Origin: Paenibacillus alba
GTDB lineage: Bacteria > Bacillota > Bacilli > Paenibacillales > NBRC-103111
Length of the DNA stretch: 64,000 nt
Assembly: GCF_013204855.1 (NCBI RefSeq)
Contig: NZ_JABMKZ010000042.1
Location: 1 to 64,000 of the forward strand
Direction of reading: 5' to 3'
Shown here: positions 43,471 to 52,956 of the stretch, one piece after another
How the letters are laid out: each line of letters opens with the position of its first letter
Numbering within the stretch: the stretch's first letter is position 1
Program-made: the position numbers and the translations under genes
The notes under the pieces: model-generated
What the model was told of the DNA's origin: nothing
The model's input: the letters and a program-made list of their open reading frames with translations, nothing else
Databases searched by the model: none

Positions 43471-46400
43471 ATGTTCACAAAAGTGCTAATTGCCAATCGC
43501 GGTGCGATTGCCGTGCGCATTGAGCGTACACTGCGCAAGCTCGGAGTTGCCTCCGTTGCTGTTTATACACAGGCAGATCAAGATAGCTTGCACGTGGATG
43601 GCGCGGACGAAGCTGTTCTGATTGGTGAAGGTCCAGCCAAAGAAAGCTACCTGAACGCAGAGTTGATTATGAAAATAGCGCTGGAAACCGGCGCCCAAGC
43701 GATTCATCCGGGCTATGGCTTCTTGAGCGAAAATGCCGACTTTGCCCGCGCTTGCCGCGAAAATGGACTTGTGTTCATTGGACCTACACCGGAGCAAATG
43801 GAGCTGTTCGGACTTAAGCATTCAGCGCGCGAAATCGCGGAAAAAGCCGGCGTACCGATGCTGCCGGGCACTTCGCTTATAACGGAGCTTGAAGCGGCCC
43901 TTTCGGAAGCGGCGCGGATTGGCTACCCGGTGATTCTCAAAAGCACAGCAGGCGGCGGCGGGATCGGCATGCGCGTATGTGCGGACGAAGCATCCTTAAG
44001 CGCTGCATTTGACGGCGTACGCCATTTGGCCGAGACGAATTTCAAAAACGGCGGGATGTTCCTTGAGAAATATATCGCAAGAGCGCGCCATGTTGAGGTG
44101 CAGATCTTCGGCAATAGCTTCGGTGAAGTTGTAACGTTAGGCGAGCGCGACTGCTCGATTCAGCGCCGCAATCAGAAAGTGATTGAAGAAAGCCCGGCTC
44201 CGAACTTGTCGGATGAAGTACGCGAAGCGATGTTTGCTTCGGCAAAAAGGCTTGCCGCGGAAGTAGGTTACCGCAGTGCTGGGACGATTGAATATCTCTA
44301 TGATCCGCAATCGTGCGAATTTTATTTTCTGGAAGTGAATACGAGGCTTCAAGTTGAGCATGGCGTGACGGAGGAAGTGCTGGGCGTTGACCTCGTGGAG
44401 TGGATGGTGCGTGAAGCGGCGAATGAGCTGCAGGACATCCAGTCTTTGATTCGGAAGCCGCAAGGGCACAGCATGCAAGCGCGGATTTATGCAGAGGACT
44501 GTCTCCAACAGTTTCGTCCAAGTGCAGGGCAGCTAGACCGTGCGGTATTCTCGAGTCAGTCGCGCAATGAGACGTGGGTGAGGGATGGATTGACGGTAAC
44601 GACACTTTATGACCCGATGCTGGCCAAAATTATTGTCCACGGCAAGGACCGCATGGACGCTATTCGGAAGCTGATCGAAGCGTTAGGCGAGACGCGCATG
44701 TATGGCCTTACGACGAATCTGCAATATTTGCAGGCTCTCCTTCAGGAGAAAGATTGCGTAGACGGGAACGTCTTCACGCAATTGCTGCATACATTTGAGC
44801 CTGTGGAACAGGCTCTGGAGGTTGTGGATGGCGGCATCCAAACCACAGTGCAGGACTTCCCAGGCCGCATCCGTCACTGGGATGTGGGAGTGCCGCCTTG
44901 CGGGCCGATGGATCCGTTCTCGTTCCGAATCGGCAATAAGCTGCTGGGCAACCCTGACGATGCCTGCGGGTTGGAGATGACGCTGCGTGGAGGCTCGTAC
45001 AAGTTCCGCAGCGATATGTGGTTCTGTGTCACCGGCGCAGATATGCAGGCGGAGCTGGATGGATCGGCGATTGCTACCTATAAGCCAGTGTTTGCTTCCC
45101 GTGGGCAAGTGCTCAGCTTTGGCCAAGCCAAAGAAGGTATGCGCACATATCTTCTGATCAGCGGCGGCTTGGATATGCCGACAATTCTAGGCAGCTCGTC
45201 CACATTTACACTAGGTGGCTTCGGTGGTCATGGCGGCCGAGCCCTGCGGACTGGGGATGTACTGGGCGTGAACAAGGGTGAAAGCCCTGCTCAAGAGGCT
45301 GTAGAGCTTCCCGCGCAGCATCGACCGGCAATGACGCGCGAGTGGACGATTGGCGTTATCCCTGGGCCGCATTGTACAGGTGAGTTTTTGCACGCAGAGT
45401 ATTTGGACCAATTAACCGAAACAAGCTGGGAAGTGCATTTCAACTCCTCGAGGACGGGCGTCCGCTTGAAAGGGCCTGCCCCGCTCTGGACGCGTGAAGA
45501 TGGCGGCGAAGCGGGGCTTCACCCCTCCAATATTCATGATAATGCCTACGCCATCGGAACGCTTGATTTGACCGGTGATATGCCGATTCTGCTTGGTCCG
45601 GACGGTCCGAGTCTTGGTGGGTTCGTTTGTCCGGTGACGACGGCGTCGGCTGAATTCTGGAAGCTCGGTCAACTGCACCCCGGAGATACGATTCGTTTCC
45701 ACTTGCTGACGCTTCCGGAAGCCGAGGCTTTGCGTGATTTGCAGGAAAACAACTTGCGGGCAATCGGTGAAGGCGATCTGGAACGGTTGGTGCACGTGCA
45801 GCTGCCTGCCGTGAATGAAAAGATTACGCCGGAGTATCCGCGCCTGTTCCATGAAGCGGCTAATCGTCGATTCCCAATCACCATCCGCTGCTGCGGCGAT
45901 CAGAATTTGCTCGTGGAGTACGGGGAGCTTGAGCTGGATTTGCTGCTGCGGTTCCAAGTGCAGGCTTTGATGCAAGCGATTGTGGAAAGAGGCTCGATTC
46001 CCGTGTTGGATCTGACCCCGGGAATTCGCTCCCTGCAAATACACATTGATCCTTCTCAAATTACGGTCAGCGAGGCGTCCGGCAAAGTCGTTGCTATTGA
46101 CGCAGCGCTGCCACCGCTCGAGGAGTTCCGTGTTCCTTCGCGGATCGTCCGTTTGCCGCTTTCTTGGGATGATCCTGCTACGCAGCTGGCGATTCAACGC
46201 TACCAGCAGGGTGTACGCCCGGATGCGCCGTGGTGCCCGAGCAATCTTGAATTTATTAGGCGGATTAACGGATTAGACACGATAGATGATGTGAAGAAAA
46301 TTGTTTATGACGCTAACTATTTGGTGCTTGGATTAGGCGATGTTTATCTCGGGGCTCCCGTAGCTACGCCAGTTGATCCGCGTCATCGTTTGGTCACGAC

Positions 46401-47091
46401 GAAGTATAATCCTGCGCGTACATGGACACCGGAAAATGCCGTTGGCATCGGCGGAGCTTACATGTGTGTGTATGGGATGGAAGGTCCAGGCGGATATCAA
46501 TTCGTAGGACGGACGATTCAAATGTGGAATCGGCTGCGCTCCACCCAGAGCTTCAAAGCAGGGAAACCGTGGCTATTGAGATTTTTTGATCAAATTCAAT
46601 TCTATGAAGTCAGTGCTGAAGAGCTGCTGCAATTGCGCGAAGACTTCCCGAGAGGGCGGTACGAAGCAGATATTCAGGAAACAACCTTCGATTTGGGCGA
46701 ATATCTAGCATTCCTAAGCGCTATTGAGGAGAATGTGCGAACGTTCCGATCGCAGCAGCAGATTGCTTTTAAAGAAGAGCGGGAGAGCTGGAAGGCAAAG
46801 GGCTTGGCGGAGTATGTATCCGAGCAGGAAACGGTGAACGAAGCGCCTGAGGATGAATTGCCGGCAGGCACGGTTGCTGTACGTGGCATTATGCCCGGAA
46901 GTGTGTGGAAGGTGCTCGTTTCGCCGGGTGAGCAAGTCAAGAAAGGCGACCAGCTGGCCATTCTGGAAAGCATGAAGATGGAATTTCCGCAGCATGCCCC
47001 TTGTGACGGCATTGTTTCAATCATTCAAGTGAAGCCCGGAGATCAGGTTCATGCCGGACAATTGATTCTGGGTATCGCACAATCTGCTTAA
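43471..47091 (+). CDS. biotin-dependent guanidine (urea) carboxylase
   Basis: A 1206-residue multidomain enzyme. In order: biotin carboxylase (about 1-450; ANRGAIAVRI, ATP-grasp glycine loop GGGGIGM, FLEVNTRLQVEHGVTE), the two carboxyltransferase halves related to KipA/KipI (about 450-1010; GGIQTTVQDFPGRIRHWDVGVPPCGPMD and RCCGDQNLLVEYGE), a further C-terminal region, and a biotinyl carrier with LESMKMEF where Lys 1169 is the biotinylation site. The older name is urea carboxylase. The guanidine-I riboswitch and the two deiminase subunits in the operon argue that guanidine is the preferred substrate, giving carboxyguanidine. The ATG at 43471 fits family alignments (MFTKVLIANRG) and has AAGGAG ten bases ahead. 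Confidence 0.92.
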   Translation: MFTKVLIANRGAIAVRIERTLRKLGVASVAVYTQADQDSLHVDGADEAVLIGEGPAKESYLNAELIMKIALETGAQAIHPGYGFLSENADFARACRENGLVFIGPTPEQMELFGLKHSAREIAEKAGVPMLPGTSLITELEAALSEAARIGYPVILKSTAGGGGIGMRVCADEASLSAAFDGVRHLAETNFKNGGMFLEKYIARARHVEVQIFGNSFGEVVTLGERDCSIQRRNQKVIEESPAPNLSDEVREAMFASAKRLAAEVGYRSAGTIEYLYDPQSCEFYFLEVNTRLQVEHGVTEEVLGVDLVEWMVREAANELQDIQSLIRKPQGHSMQARIYAEDCLQQFRPSAGQLDRAVFSSQSRNETWVRDGLTVTTLYDPMLAKIIVHGKDRMDAIRKLIEALGETRMYGLTTNLQYLQALLQEKDCVDGNVFTQLLHTFEPVEQALEVVDGGIQTTVQDFPGRIRHWDVGVPPCGPMDPFSFRIGNKLLGNPDDACGLEMTLRGGSYKFRSDMWFCVTGADMQAELDGSAIATYKPVFASRGQVLSFGQAKEGMRTYLLISGGLDMPTILGSSSTFTLGGFGGHGGRALRTGDVLGVNKGESPAQEAVELPAQHRPAMTREWTIGVIPGPHCTGEFLHAEYLDQLTETSWEVHFNSSRTGVRLKGPAPLWTREDGGEAGLHPSNIHDNAYAIGTLDLTGDMPILLGPDGPSLGGFVCPVTTASAEFWKLGQLHPGDTIRFHLLTLPEAEALRDLQENNLRAIGEGDLERLVHVQLPAVNEKITPEYPRLFHEAANRRFPITIRCCGDQNLLVEYGELELDLLLRFQVQALMQAIVERGSIPVLDLTPGIRSLQIHIDPSQITVSEASGKVVAIDAALPPLEEFRVPSRIVRLPLSWDDPATQLAIQRYQQGVRPDAPWCPSNLEFIRRINGLDTIDDVKKIVYDANYLVLGLGDVYLGAPVATPVDPRHRLVTTKYNPARTWTPENAVGIGGAYMCVYGMEGPGGYQFVGRTIQMWNRLRSTQSFKAGKPWLLRFFDQIQFYEVSAEELLQLREDFPRGRYEADIQETTFDLGEYLAFLSAIEENVRTFRSQQQIAFKEERESWKAKGLAEYVSEQETVNEAPEDELPAGTVAVRGIMPGSVWKVLVSPGEQVKKGDQLAILESMKMEFPQHAPCDGIVSIIQVKPGDQVHAGQLILGIAQSA

Positions 47092-47106
47092 GGGAGGGTT
47101 CAGGAG

Positions 47107-49216
47107 ATGGGAAATGCAAATGAGTTCATTGTTGATTTACCCGAGGAACTAACTATTCCTTGGCTGAGGGCTCAGTATAAAAGCCAAGCGTTGACCCCGC
47201 AAGGTGTGGCGGCGGCTATTGTGCGGCGCTCTGCTGCGGATGCTGGGATGAATATATGGATTACCGCGCCTTCTATGGAGCGAATTCAGCCATATTTGGA
47301 CGGATTGGCGCTGATTCCGATGGAAGATGCTCCGCTTTGGGGGATTCCTTTTGCGATCAAGGATAACATCGATCTGGCGGGGGTGCCGACGACAGCCGGC
47401 TGTGCGGAGTATGCTTATACGCGGGCGGAGCATGCGGGCGTCGTAGAAAGATTGATTGCCGCAGGAGCGATTCCGCTCGGCAAAACGAATTTGGACCAGT
47501 TCGCGACGGGGCTCGTCGGCGCGAGAAGCCCTTACGGCGACACGCATAACGCGCTGCGCCCGGAGCTGATCAGCGGCGGCTCGAGCTCAGGCTCGGCCGT
47601 CTCGGTCGCCCGCGGCCAAGCGGCTTTCTCGCTTGGCACGGATACGGCAGGCTCAGGCCGCGTGCCTGCCGCCTTGAACCGCTTGGTTGGCTATAAGCCG
47701 AGTCTCGGCGCTTGGCCAACCAAAGGCGTAGTGCCGGCCTGTGCGAGTCTAGACTGTGTAACCGTCTTCGCGCACAGCTTGGAGGACGCGCTCACCGTAG
47801 ACGGCGTGGCGCGCGGGGTTCATGCTGATGATCCGTGGTCACGAAGTGTGACGAGGGATTCATCCGCGCTTCCGAACCGGCTGCTCCTGCCGGACGGTCC
47901 GCTCCGTTTTTATGGCCCTTATGCCTCGGAGTACAGCGCTGCTTGGGACGCGGCGGTGGCGAGGTTGCAAGGGCTGGCGGAGAATACGAAGGGGCATCTC
48001 CATTGAATATGTAGATGTTGCGTTGTTCGCTCAAGCGGCAGCGATTCTCTATGAAGGGCCCTGGGTGGCCGAACGTTGGGCGGCCTTGGGCAGCTTTATT
48101 GAGGCGCATCCGGGAATTGCCTATCCGGTAACAGAGAAGATCCTTCGTTCCGGAGCTGCGGCCGAATATGATGCTGCGTCTGTGTTCACTGCTATGCACA
48201 AGCTGCAGCAGCTCAAGCTGGAGGCCCGCCAACTGTTGAAGGGTGCAGTGCTTATGATGCCAACTTGCGGGGGCACATGGACCCGCGAGCAAGTGCTTGC
48301 TGATCCGATAAGCACGAATCGGGACATGGGGCGCTACACGAATCATTGCAATCTACTTGATTTGTGCGCGGTGGCTGTTCCGGCGGGTGAGGCGGCTGTG
48401 CGGACGCCTTTTGGTATTACACTCTTCGGGCTTGCCGAAGAGGAGAGTTTGATTTGCGGCGCAGCCGAGCTGATCTTGGCGAGCGCGACGCGTGGCGCTG
48501 GGGCAGATGATAGCGCAAGTGATACGCGCAGTGTGGGGAGCGGTACTGGAGGAAGTGCAGTGATTGATGCATCGAGCTTCCGCACAAGTGACATGGGGAG
48601 TATGGCGAGCGGTACTGGAGATGCAACGAGCTTCTGTGCAAGTGACATGGGGAGCGTTGCGAGAGGTACCGGAGAAAGTGCTGCTGCAGGCATTCGCGCA
48701 AATGACACGGGGAGCGTAGTGAGAGGTGCTGGAGAAAGTGTTACTGCAGGCATTCGCGCAAATGACATGGAGAGCATGACAAGCGATATTGGAAAAGGAG
48801 TTCCGAATGTTGAGGCGAGATTTGCTTCTGCACCAGCGGTGACGCTGGTTGCGGTTTGCGGTTTGCACATGCGCGGCTATCCGCTGGAGAAACAGATGCT
48901 TGGCTGTGGCGCGCGTTTCATCCGGGAGGATGAAACGGCGGCGAAGTACAGCCTCGTGAAGCTGCCAACCACGCCGGCGAAGCCGGGGTTGATTAAGCAG
49001 CGGCAGGGCGGATCCGCCATCCTGCTGGAGGTTTGGGAGATGCCGCTGGAAGCATTCGGCGGCTTCGCGGCGGCGATCCCGGCTCCGCTGGGAATCGGCA
49101 AGGTTGAGCTCCGGGACGGCACGGAAGTCCCGGGCTTCGTTTGTGAAGCTTACGCGGCTGCGGACGCGGAAGATGTCACTTCACTTGGCGGCTGGCGCCA
49201 AGTGGTTCCTTTATAA
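47107..49216 (+). pseudogene. atzF: allophanate hydrolase, frameshifted in a G4 run
   Basis: Two open frames together make one allophanate hydrolase (allophanate to 2 CO2 and 2 NH3). The first (47107-48006) has the amidase signature with the Ser-cisSer-Lys triad: FAIKDNID, GGSSSGSAVSVA and GTDTAGSGRVPA. It ends prematurely in ENTKGHLH. The second (from about 47994 on, ending 49216) continues with SIEYVDVALFAQAAAILYEGPWVAER, CGGTWT and the C-terminal domain GLHMRGYPLEKQM. Removing one G from GGGG at 47991-47994 gives ENTKGISIEYVDV, a continuous protein. This is a single-base insertion, either a true mutation, a phase-variable tract or a sequencing error. Without correction the pathway would lack its last step. 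A repeat insert lies between the two domains. Start: ATG after AGGGAGGG. Confidence 0.88.
48527..48800 (+). repeat. in-frame tandem repeats inside the allophanate hydrolase linker
   Basis: Between the amidase part and the C-terminal domain about 95 residues of low complexity are encoded by units of 54-60 bp. The clearest pair is 48661-48720 and 48721-48780, an exact 60-bp period reading GAGESxxAGIRANDxxS. Unit lengths are multiples of three, so the frame is kept. Relatives do not, to my knowledge, carry such an insert. Confidence 0.85.
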
Positions 49217-49412
49217 AGCCTGCGCAGCTGAGGCTTGCACCTCGAACCATAGCGTATCTTAGTATCGTTCTCCCGGTGTGGGAGAGTGAGGCTGCGATAC
49301 GCTATTTGCAATTCCGCTGATGAAGCGGAACTAGGATAAGCCACTTCGGGGGACTTAGCAGCCCCCTGAATAAGCGTGATTCAACACGCTGAAATGAAGC
49401 TTCACCTCGAAC

Positions 49413-50520
49413 GAATGCTAAGACCGCTGAAATTGACACATAGGTGATCTGGAGTAGCTAACTACCTCGAGAGGCAGGAGAACCCGGCTCAACACACCCC
49501 AATGACGCTTCTCCTCAAACGAATGCTAAGACCGCTAAAATTGACTCATAGGTGATCTGAAGTAGCTAACTACCTCGAGAGGCAGGAGAACCCGACTCAA
49601 CACACCCCAATGATGCTTCACCTCGAACAAATGCTAAGATCGCTGAAATTGACTCATAGGTGACCTGGAGTAGCTAATTACATCGAGAGGCCGAGAAAGC
49701 CGATTCGTCACGCCCCAATGATGCTTCTCCTCGAACGAATGCTAAGACCACTGAAATTGACACATAGGTGATCTGGAGTAGCTAACTGCATCGAGAGTCC
49801 GCAAAAGACGATTCAACTCGCTTAACACTCTGAACCGGTAGATTCGCCAAAGCCTGCAAATGTGCAGGAATTTTCACTGAAGTCGTGTGAAAAGTGGAAA
49901 TTCCTGCGATTATGCAGGAATTTTTGGCATTTCCGTCTTATGATCCAGAAAAGCCAACGAAAAGATGCACAATCGCAGGAATTTAATGATTTTGGCTAGT
50001 TCAAGGCTGAAAAAGATGCATAATCGCAGGAATTTAGCGATTTGGGTTGGCGGAGGGGGCGTAATCGGGTATGCAATCAAGGCTGGGCCATTTCCAATGG
50101 AATCAAAGTATATCCTTAACGGGAATGTCATCTGTAATTATGCGGTTTTTCTTCATCTGAATCACTGGCGTTCTTCTTCGGACATCTGGCTAACTACATC
50201 GAGAGGTAAGAGAACCCGACTCAACACGCCCCAATGATGCTTCTCCTCGAACCAATGCTAAGACCCCTGTGATTGACTCATAGGTGATCTGAGGTAGCTA
50301 CCATCGAGAGTCCGAAAAGGCGACTCAACACGCCCCAATGACGCTTCACCTCAAACGAATGCTAAGACCCCTGAGATTCACTCATAGGTGATCTGAAGCA
50401 GCTACCATCGAGAGGCAGGAGAACCCGACTCAACACGCCCCAATGATGCTTCTCCTCGAACAAATGCTAAGACCCCTGTGATTGACTCATAGGTGATCTG
50501 AAGTAGCTACCATCGAGAGG
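49413..50520. repeat. two arrays of 104-109 bp repeats
   Basis: The marker AATGCTAAGA occurs at 49413, 49522, 49630 and 49738 (period 108-109 bp) and again at 50254, 50358 and 50463 (period 104-105 bp). Each unit also has CATAGGTGATCTG, AGTAGCTA, ATCGAGAG and ACTCAACAC followed by CCCCAATGA. The second array is shorter because a few bases are missing near GTAGCTACCATCG. Unlike CRISPR, the repeats are whole units without unique spacers. The stretch 49217-49412 has GCGGAACT/GCTATTT modules. Confidence 0.88.
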
Positions 50521-50765
50521 CCAAAAAAGCCGATTCAACTCACTTAACCGAACCGTTAGATTCACCAAAGCCTGCAAAAGTGCAGGAATTTTCACCGAAA
50601 TCGTGTGAAAAGTGGAAATGCCTGCGATTATGCAGGAATTTTTGGCATTTCCGTCTTATAATCCAGAGAAGACCTCGAAAAAGATGCATAATCGCAGGAA
50701 TTTAATGACTTGGGCGAGTTCAAAGCTGAAAAAGATGCACAATCGCAGGAATTCAGCGATATGGG
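49840..50765. repeat. duplicated 205-bp block of GCAGGAATTT hairpins
   Basis: The block at about 49840-50045 recurs at about 50555-50765. Each holds four GCAGGAATTT (one copy GCAGGAATTC) motifs, two of which fold back as hairpins: CCTGCA...TGCAGG, and TTCCTGC-GATTAT-GCAGGAA. The 50046-50190 stretch between the arrays is unique and shows no gene. Together with the 104-109 bp arrays this makes a nested duplication of roughly 700 bp. No protein-coding gene is supported from 49217 to 50965. Confidence 0.85.
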
Positions 50766-50965
50766 GTTGACGGTGTACACAACATCGCGCACACATCGTG
50801 TAGGCAATGGAGTATGCTATTGGGGATGCACCGTAGAGCATTGATGCCCAAAAGCGTTCCGCAAATTGCAGCTTGGGTCGCTGAATCCGGTAACACCAAT
50901 GCACATAACAAAAAAGGACTGTCCCAGCAGCTTCTCTGCATAAGTGACAGTCCTTTTTCACTAAG

Positions 50966-52153
50966 TTAAACGCGTTGTGACGAACCCGTGGTAACAGGCT
51001 TGGCGGCGACGGTGGATCGCCTAGACGACAAAATCGTGATGACGAGTGCGATCCCAACGCCGATCGCGCCCATCCAAGTGACGGCGGTCAGGGAGATCTG
51101 GCTAACGACAACGCCGCCGATGCCGGCTCCGGCCGCCATGGCCAGTTGCATGACAGAGCTGTTCAAGCTAAGCATGATGCCTGATGACTCTGGAGCTAGC
51201 GTTATAAGGTTGTATTGCTGCGTAGGGCCAGAAGACCAAGCAGAGAAGGACCATAAGAGCAGCAACAGAAATACGATGCTCGGCGAATGGGCAGCCAAAG
51301 TCAGGAGAATCAACGTAATCATGTGTAAAAGCATACCTGATCGCAAGGTGCGTTGGACGCCCCAACGATCTGCACTGAAGCCTCCAAGCTTGGAACCGAC
51401 TAGGCTGGCAATGCCGAAGGCGAACAGCGAGATACTTAATGTTTTATCGCTCATTCCCGTGATCGACAAGAGGTACGGAGAAATATAGGTGTAGGCGATG
51501 GAGTAACCGCCGAGCCAGAAGAAGCTGACGGCCAAACCCATGGCCATTTTCGGGTTTTTCAACAGTGCTAACTGTTTGCGGAGCGGAATGGCAGCTTCAC
51601 TTTGCAAGGCGGGAATTGTCAGCGCAATGACAACTATAGCCAATAAACCGAGAGCGCCGATTCCGCCGAATACGACTTTCCAATCGTAGGCGGTAGCCAC
51701 CATTCGCCCCAGTGGGACACCGACGATTAATGAAGCGGTGAAGCCCATGATAACCGTAGCGATGGCGCTTGCTTGTCTGCCTGAAGGAGCGATCATTGCC
51801 GCTATGCTCAGCGAGGTGACGACAACAACCCCGGCGCCTAGCGCCATCAATACGCGAGCGCTAACGAACAAGCCGAACCCAGGCATGATGAAGGCGAGGA
51901 TGTTGGCTAGAATGAAGAGGCTGAGCGCATAGAGGAGCAGCTTTTTCCGATCCCAACCCGAGGTAAATGCCATGATAATCGGAGTACCGAAGGCGTAGAC
52001 GAGGGAGAATACAGTGATCAGCTGGCCTGCAGCCACTAGCGAGATGTGCATGGAGTCAGATATTTTATCCAAAATTCCAGCGATAATATACTCGGATGTT
52101 CCAACCAAGAAACTAAGAAGTGCTAACATATAAATTCGCCAAGTTGTTGACAT
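50966..52153 (-). CDS. MFS transporter (AraJ/YdhP-like efflux type)
   Basis: A 395-residue major facilitator with 12 hydrophobic segments. Typical of the sugar-efflux/drug-efflux branch: YMLALLSFLVGTSEYIIAGILDKIS in helix 1, the motif-A-like GWDRKKLLLYALSLFILAN, RVLMALGAGVVVV and GVPLGRMV. Start: ATG after AAAGAGG. It lies downstream of an ArsR-family regulator gene on the same strand, with an inverted repeat in front. The 3' end is close to the repeat region. It probably exports a small toxic or signalling compound under ArsR control. Confidence 0.9.
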   Translation of the reverse strand: MSTTWRIYMLALLSFLVGTSEYIIAGILDKISDSMHISLVAAGQLITVFSLVYAFGTPIIMAFTSGWDRKKLLLYALSLFILANILAFIMPGFGLFVSARVLMALGAGVVVVTSLSIAAMIAPSGRQASAIATVIMGFTASLIVGVPLGRMVATAYDWKVVFGGIGALGLLAIVVIALTIPALQSEAAIPLRKQLALLKNPKMAMGLAVSFFWLGGYSIAYTYISPYLLSITGMSDKTLSISLFAFGIASLVGSKLGGFSADRWGVQRTLRSGMLLHMITLILLTLAAHSPSIVFLLLLLWSFSAWSSGPTQQYNLITLAPESSGIMLSLNSSVMQLAMAAGAGIGGVVVSQISLTAVTWMGAIGVGIALVITILSSRRSTVAAKPVTTGSSQRV

Positions 52154-52259
52154 GGGAAAACCTCTTTCTGGTTACTATTTTTATTTTTCTAAAATCATCG
52201 AAATATATAGTTGCAGCTTGAAAACTGTTGACTGTTGACTGGAAATGCGACAGTTAAAC

Positions 52260-52283
52260 TTCTATATTTCTAAATATATAGAA
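52260..52283. promoter_or_regulatory. inverted repeat, candidate ArsR operator
   Basis: TTCTATAT...ATATAGAA with an eight-base spacer (52260-52283) lies between the ArsR gene and the MFS gene. AATATATAG-like half-sites recur at about 52198 and a TTTCTATA half-site at about 52616, near the ArsR start. The regulator is inferred. Confidence 0.55.
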
Positions 52284-52304
52284 TTATTAATCAAAAAAGT
52301 AAAG

Positions 52305-52586
52305 CTAATGACTCAAATAAGGGACGAATTTATTCACGGTTTCCCAGTTCACGCTGAAGTGGACGAACGTGCCTCTTTTCTCGGAATTCAACAGGCCGCA
52401 GTCAGTCAATTGTTTTAAATGATGAGACAGTGTGGATAAAGCGACCGATTCCAATCGGTTTTCCAGCTCGGCAGGGCATAAGTTGCTTTCTTTGATCAGC
52501 ATTTCGAGAATTGTGTAGCGTGTTGGCTCGCCTAAAGCTTTATGAACCTTGACCGCTTGCTTGGCTTCCAGACTGACGTCGACCAT
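52305..52586 (-). CDS. ArsR-family transcriptional regulator
   Basis: A 93-residue winged-helix repressor (HKALGEPTRYTILEMLI, helix-turn-helix in VALSTLSHHLKQLTDCGLLNSEKRGTFVHFSV). It has a cysteine in SNLCPAEL and one in DCGLL but no CxC metal-site, so it is probably not a metal sensor. Start: ATG after GGAGCC with AAAGGAG. It lies upstream of, and in the same direction as, the MFS exporter; the inverted repeat TTCTATAT...ATATAGAA is in between. Confidence 0.88.
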   Translation of the reverse strand: MVDVSLEAKQAVKVHKALGEPTRYTILEMLIKESNLCPAELENRLESVALSTLSHHLKQLTDCGLLNSEKRGTFVHFSVNWETVNKFVPYLSH

Positions 52587-52733
52587 TCAGATGGCTCCTT
52601 TCGTTGCATTTAGTATTTCTATACTTGTCGAAATTAGAATAGCATGACTTTGGCTAATTGTAAATAAGGCTATGTTGCGGTCCCTCCCTCTTTTTGACCA
52701 TCTTCAACCCTTCATCCTCCTGGCTTGGGCAGC

Positions 52734-52854
52734 TTATTCACGCTTTTTCTAACTTATCCACATAGTTACCCACAGTATCAACATGTCCACAGAAGGGTCT
52801 GTGCATAAGAATGTTCTATGTTTGTGCACATATCCACAACTTAACTTATCCACA
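52734..52854. promoter_or_regulatory. DnaA-box cluster
   Basis: Within 121 bp there are two perfect DnaA boxes, TTATCCACA at 52754-52762 and 52846-52854; a third box matching TTATNCACA on the other strand (TGTGCATAA, 52800-52808); and near-matches TTATTCACG (52734), TTACCCACA (52766), ATATCCACA (52830) and ATGTCCACA (about 52783). This density matches the DnaA-box clusters that bind DnaA outside the origin. No dnaA, dnaN or rpmH is seen, so it is not an obvious oriC. The region lies upstream of the YhgE gene and would be part of its promoter. Confidence 0.8.
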
Positions 52855-52956
52855 CCTGTGTAATGATAAGGGTTGCAGACTTTTAAACAATTTTGTATGG
52901 TTATAAGAATGTCAGGTTACATTAACTACCAAATGCGAAGGGACGGTGGAGCATCG

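Noticed and set aside
43471..47091. Urea carboxylase for urea breakdown
   Set aside because: The guanidine-I riboswitch and both carboxyguanidine deiminase subunits in the same operon favour guanidine, although the older name is widely used.
48343..48870. Antisense frames of 170-175 codons with repeated S-P-V-P segments
   Set aside because: They mirror the repeat linker of the allophanate hydrolase; no ribosome binding site.
49413..50520. Possible CRISPR array
   Set aside because: Units of 104-109 bp repeat in full with no short direct repeats separated by unique spacers, and no cas genes are nearby.
50656..51057. 133-codon minus-strand frame beside the MFS gene
   Set aside because: It runs through repeats and the end of the MFS gene, has no ribosome binding site and no similarity I can name.
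52734..52854. Chromosomal origin of replication
   Set aside because: DnaA boxes are present, but dnaA, dnaN, rpmH and gyrase genes are not adjacent and no AT-rich unwinding region is evident; kept only as a DnaA-box cluster.
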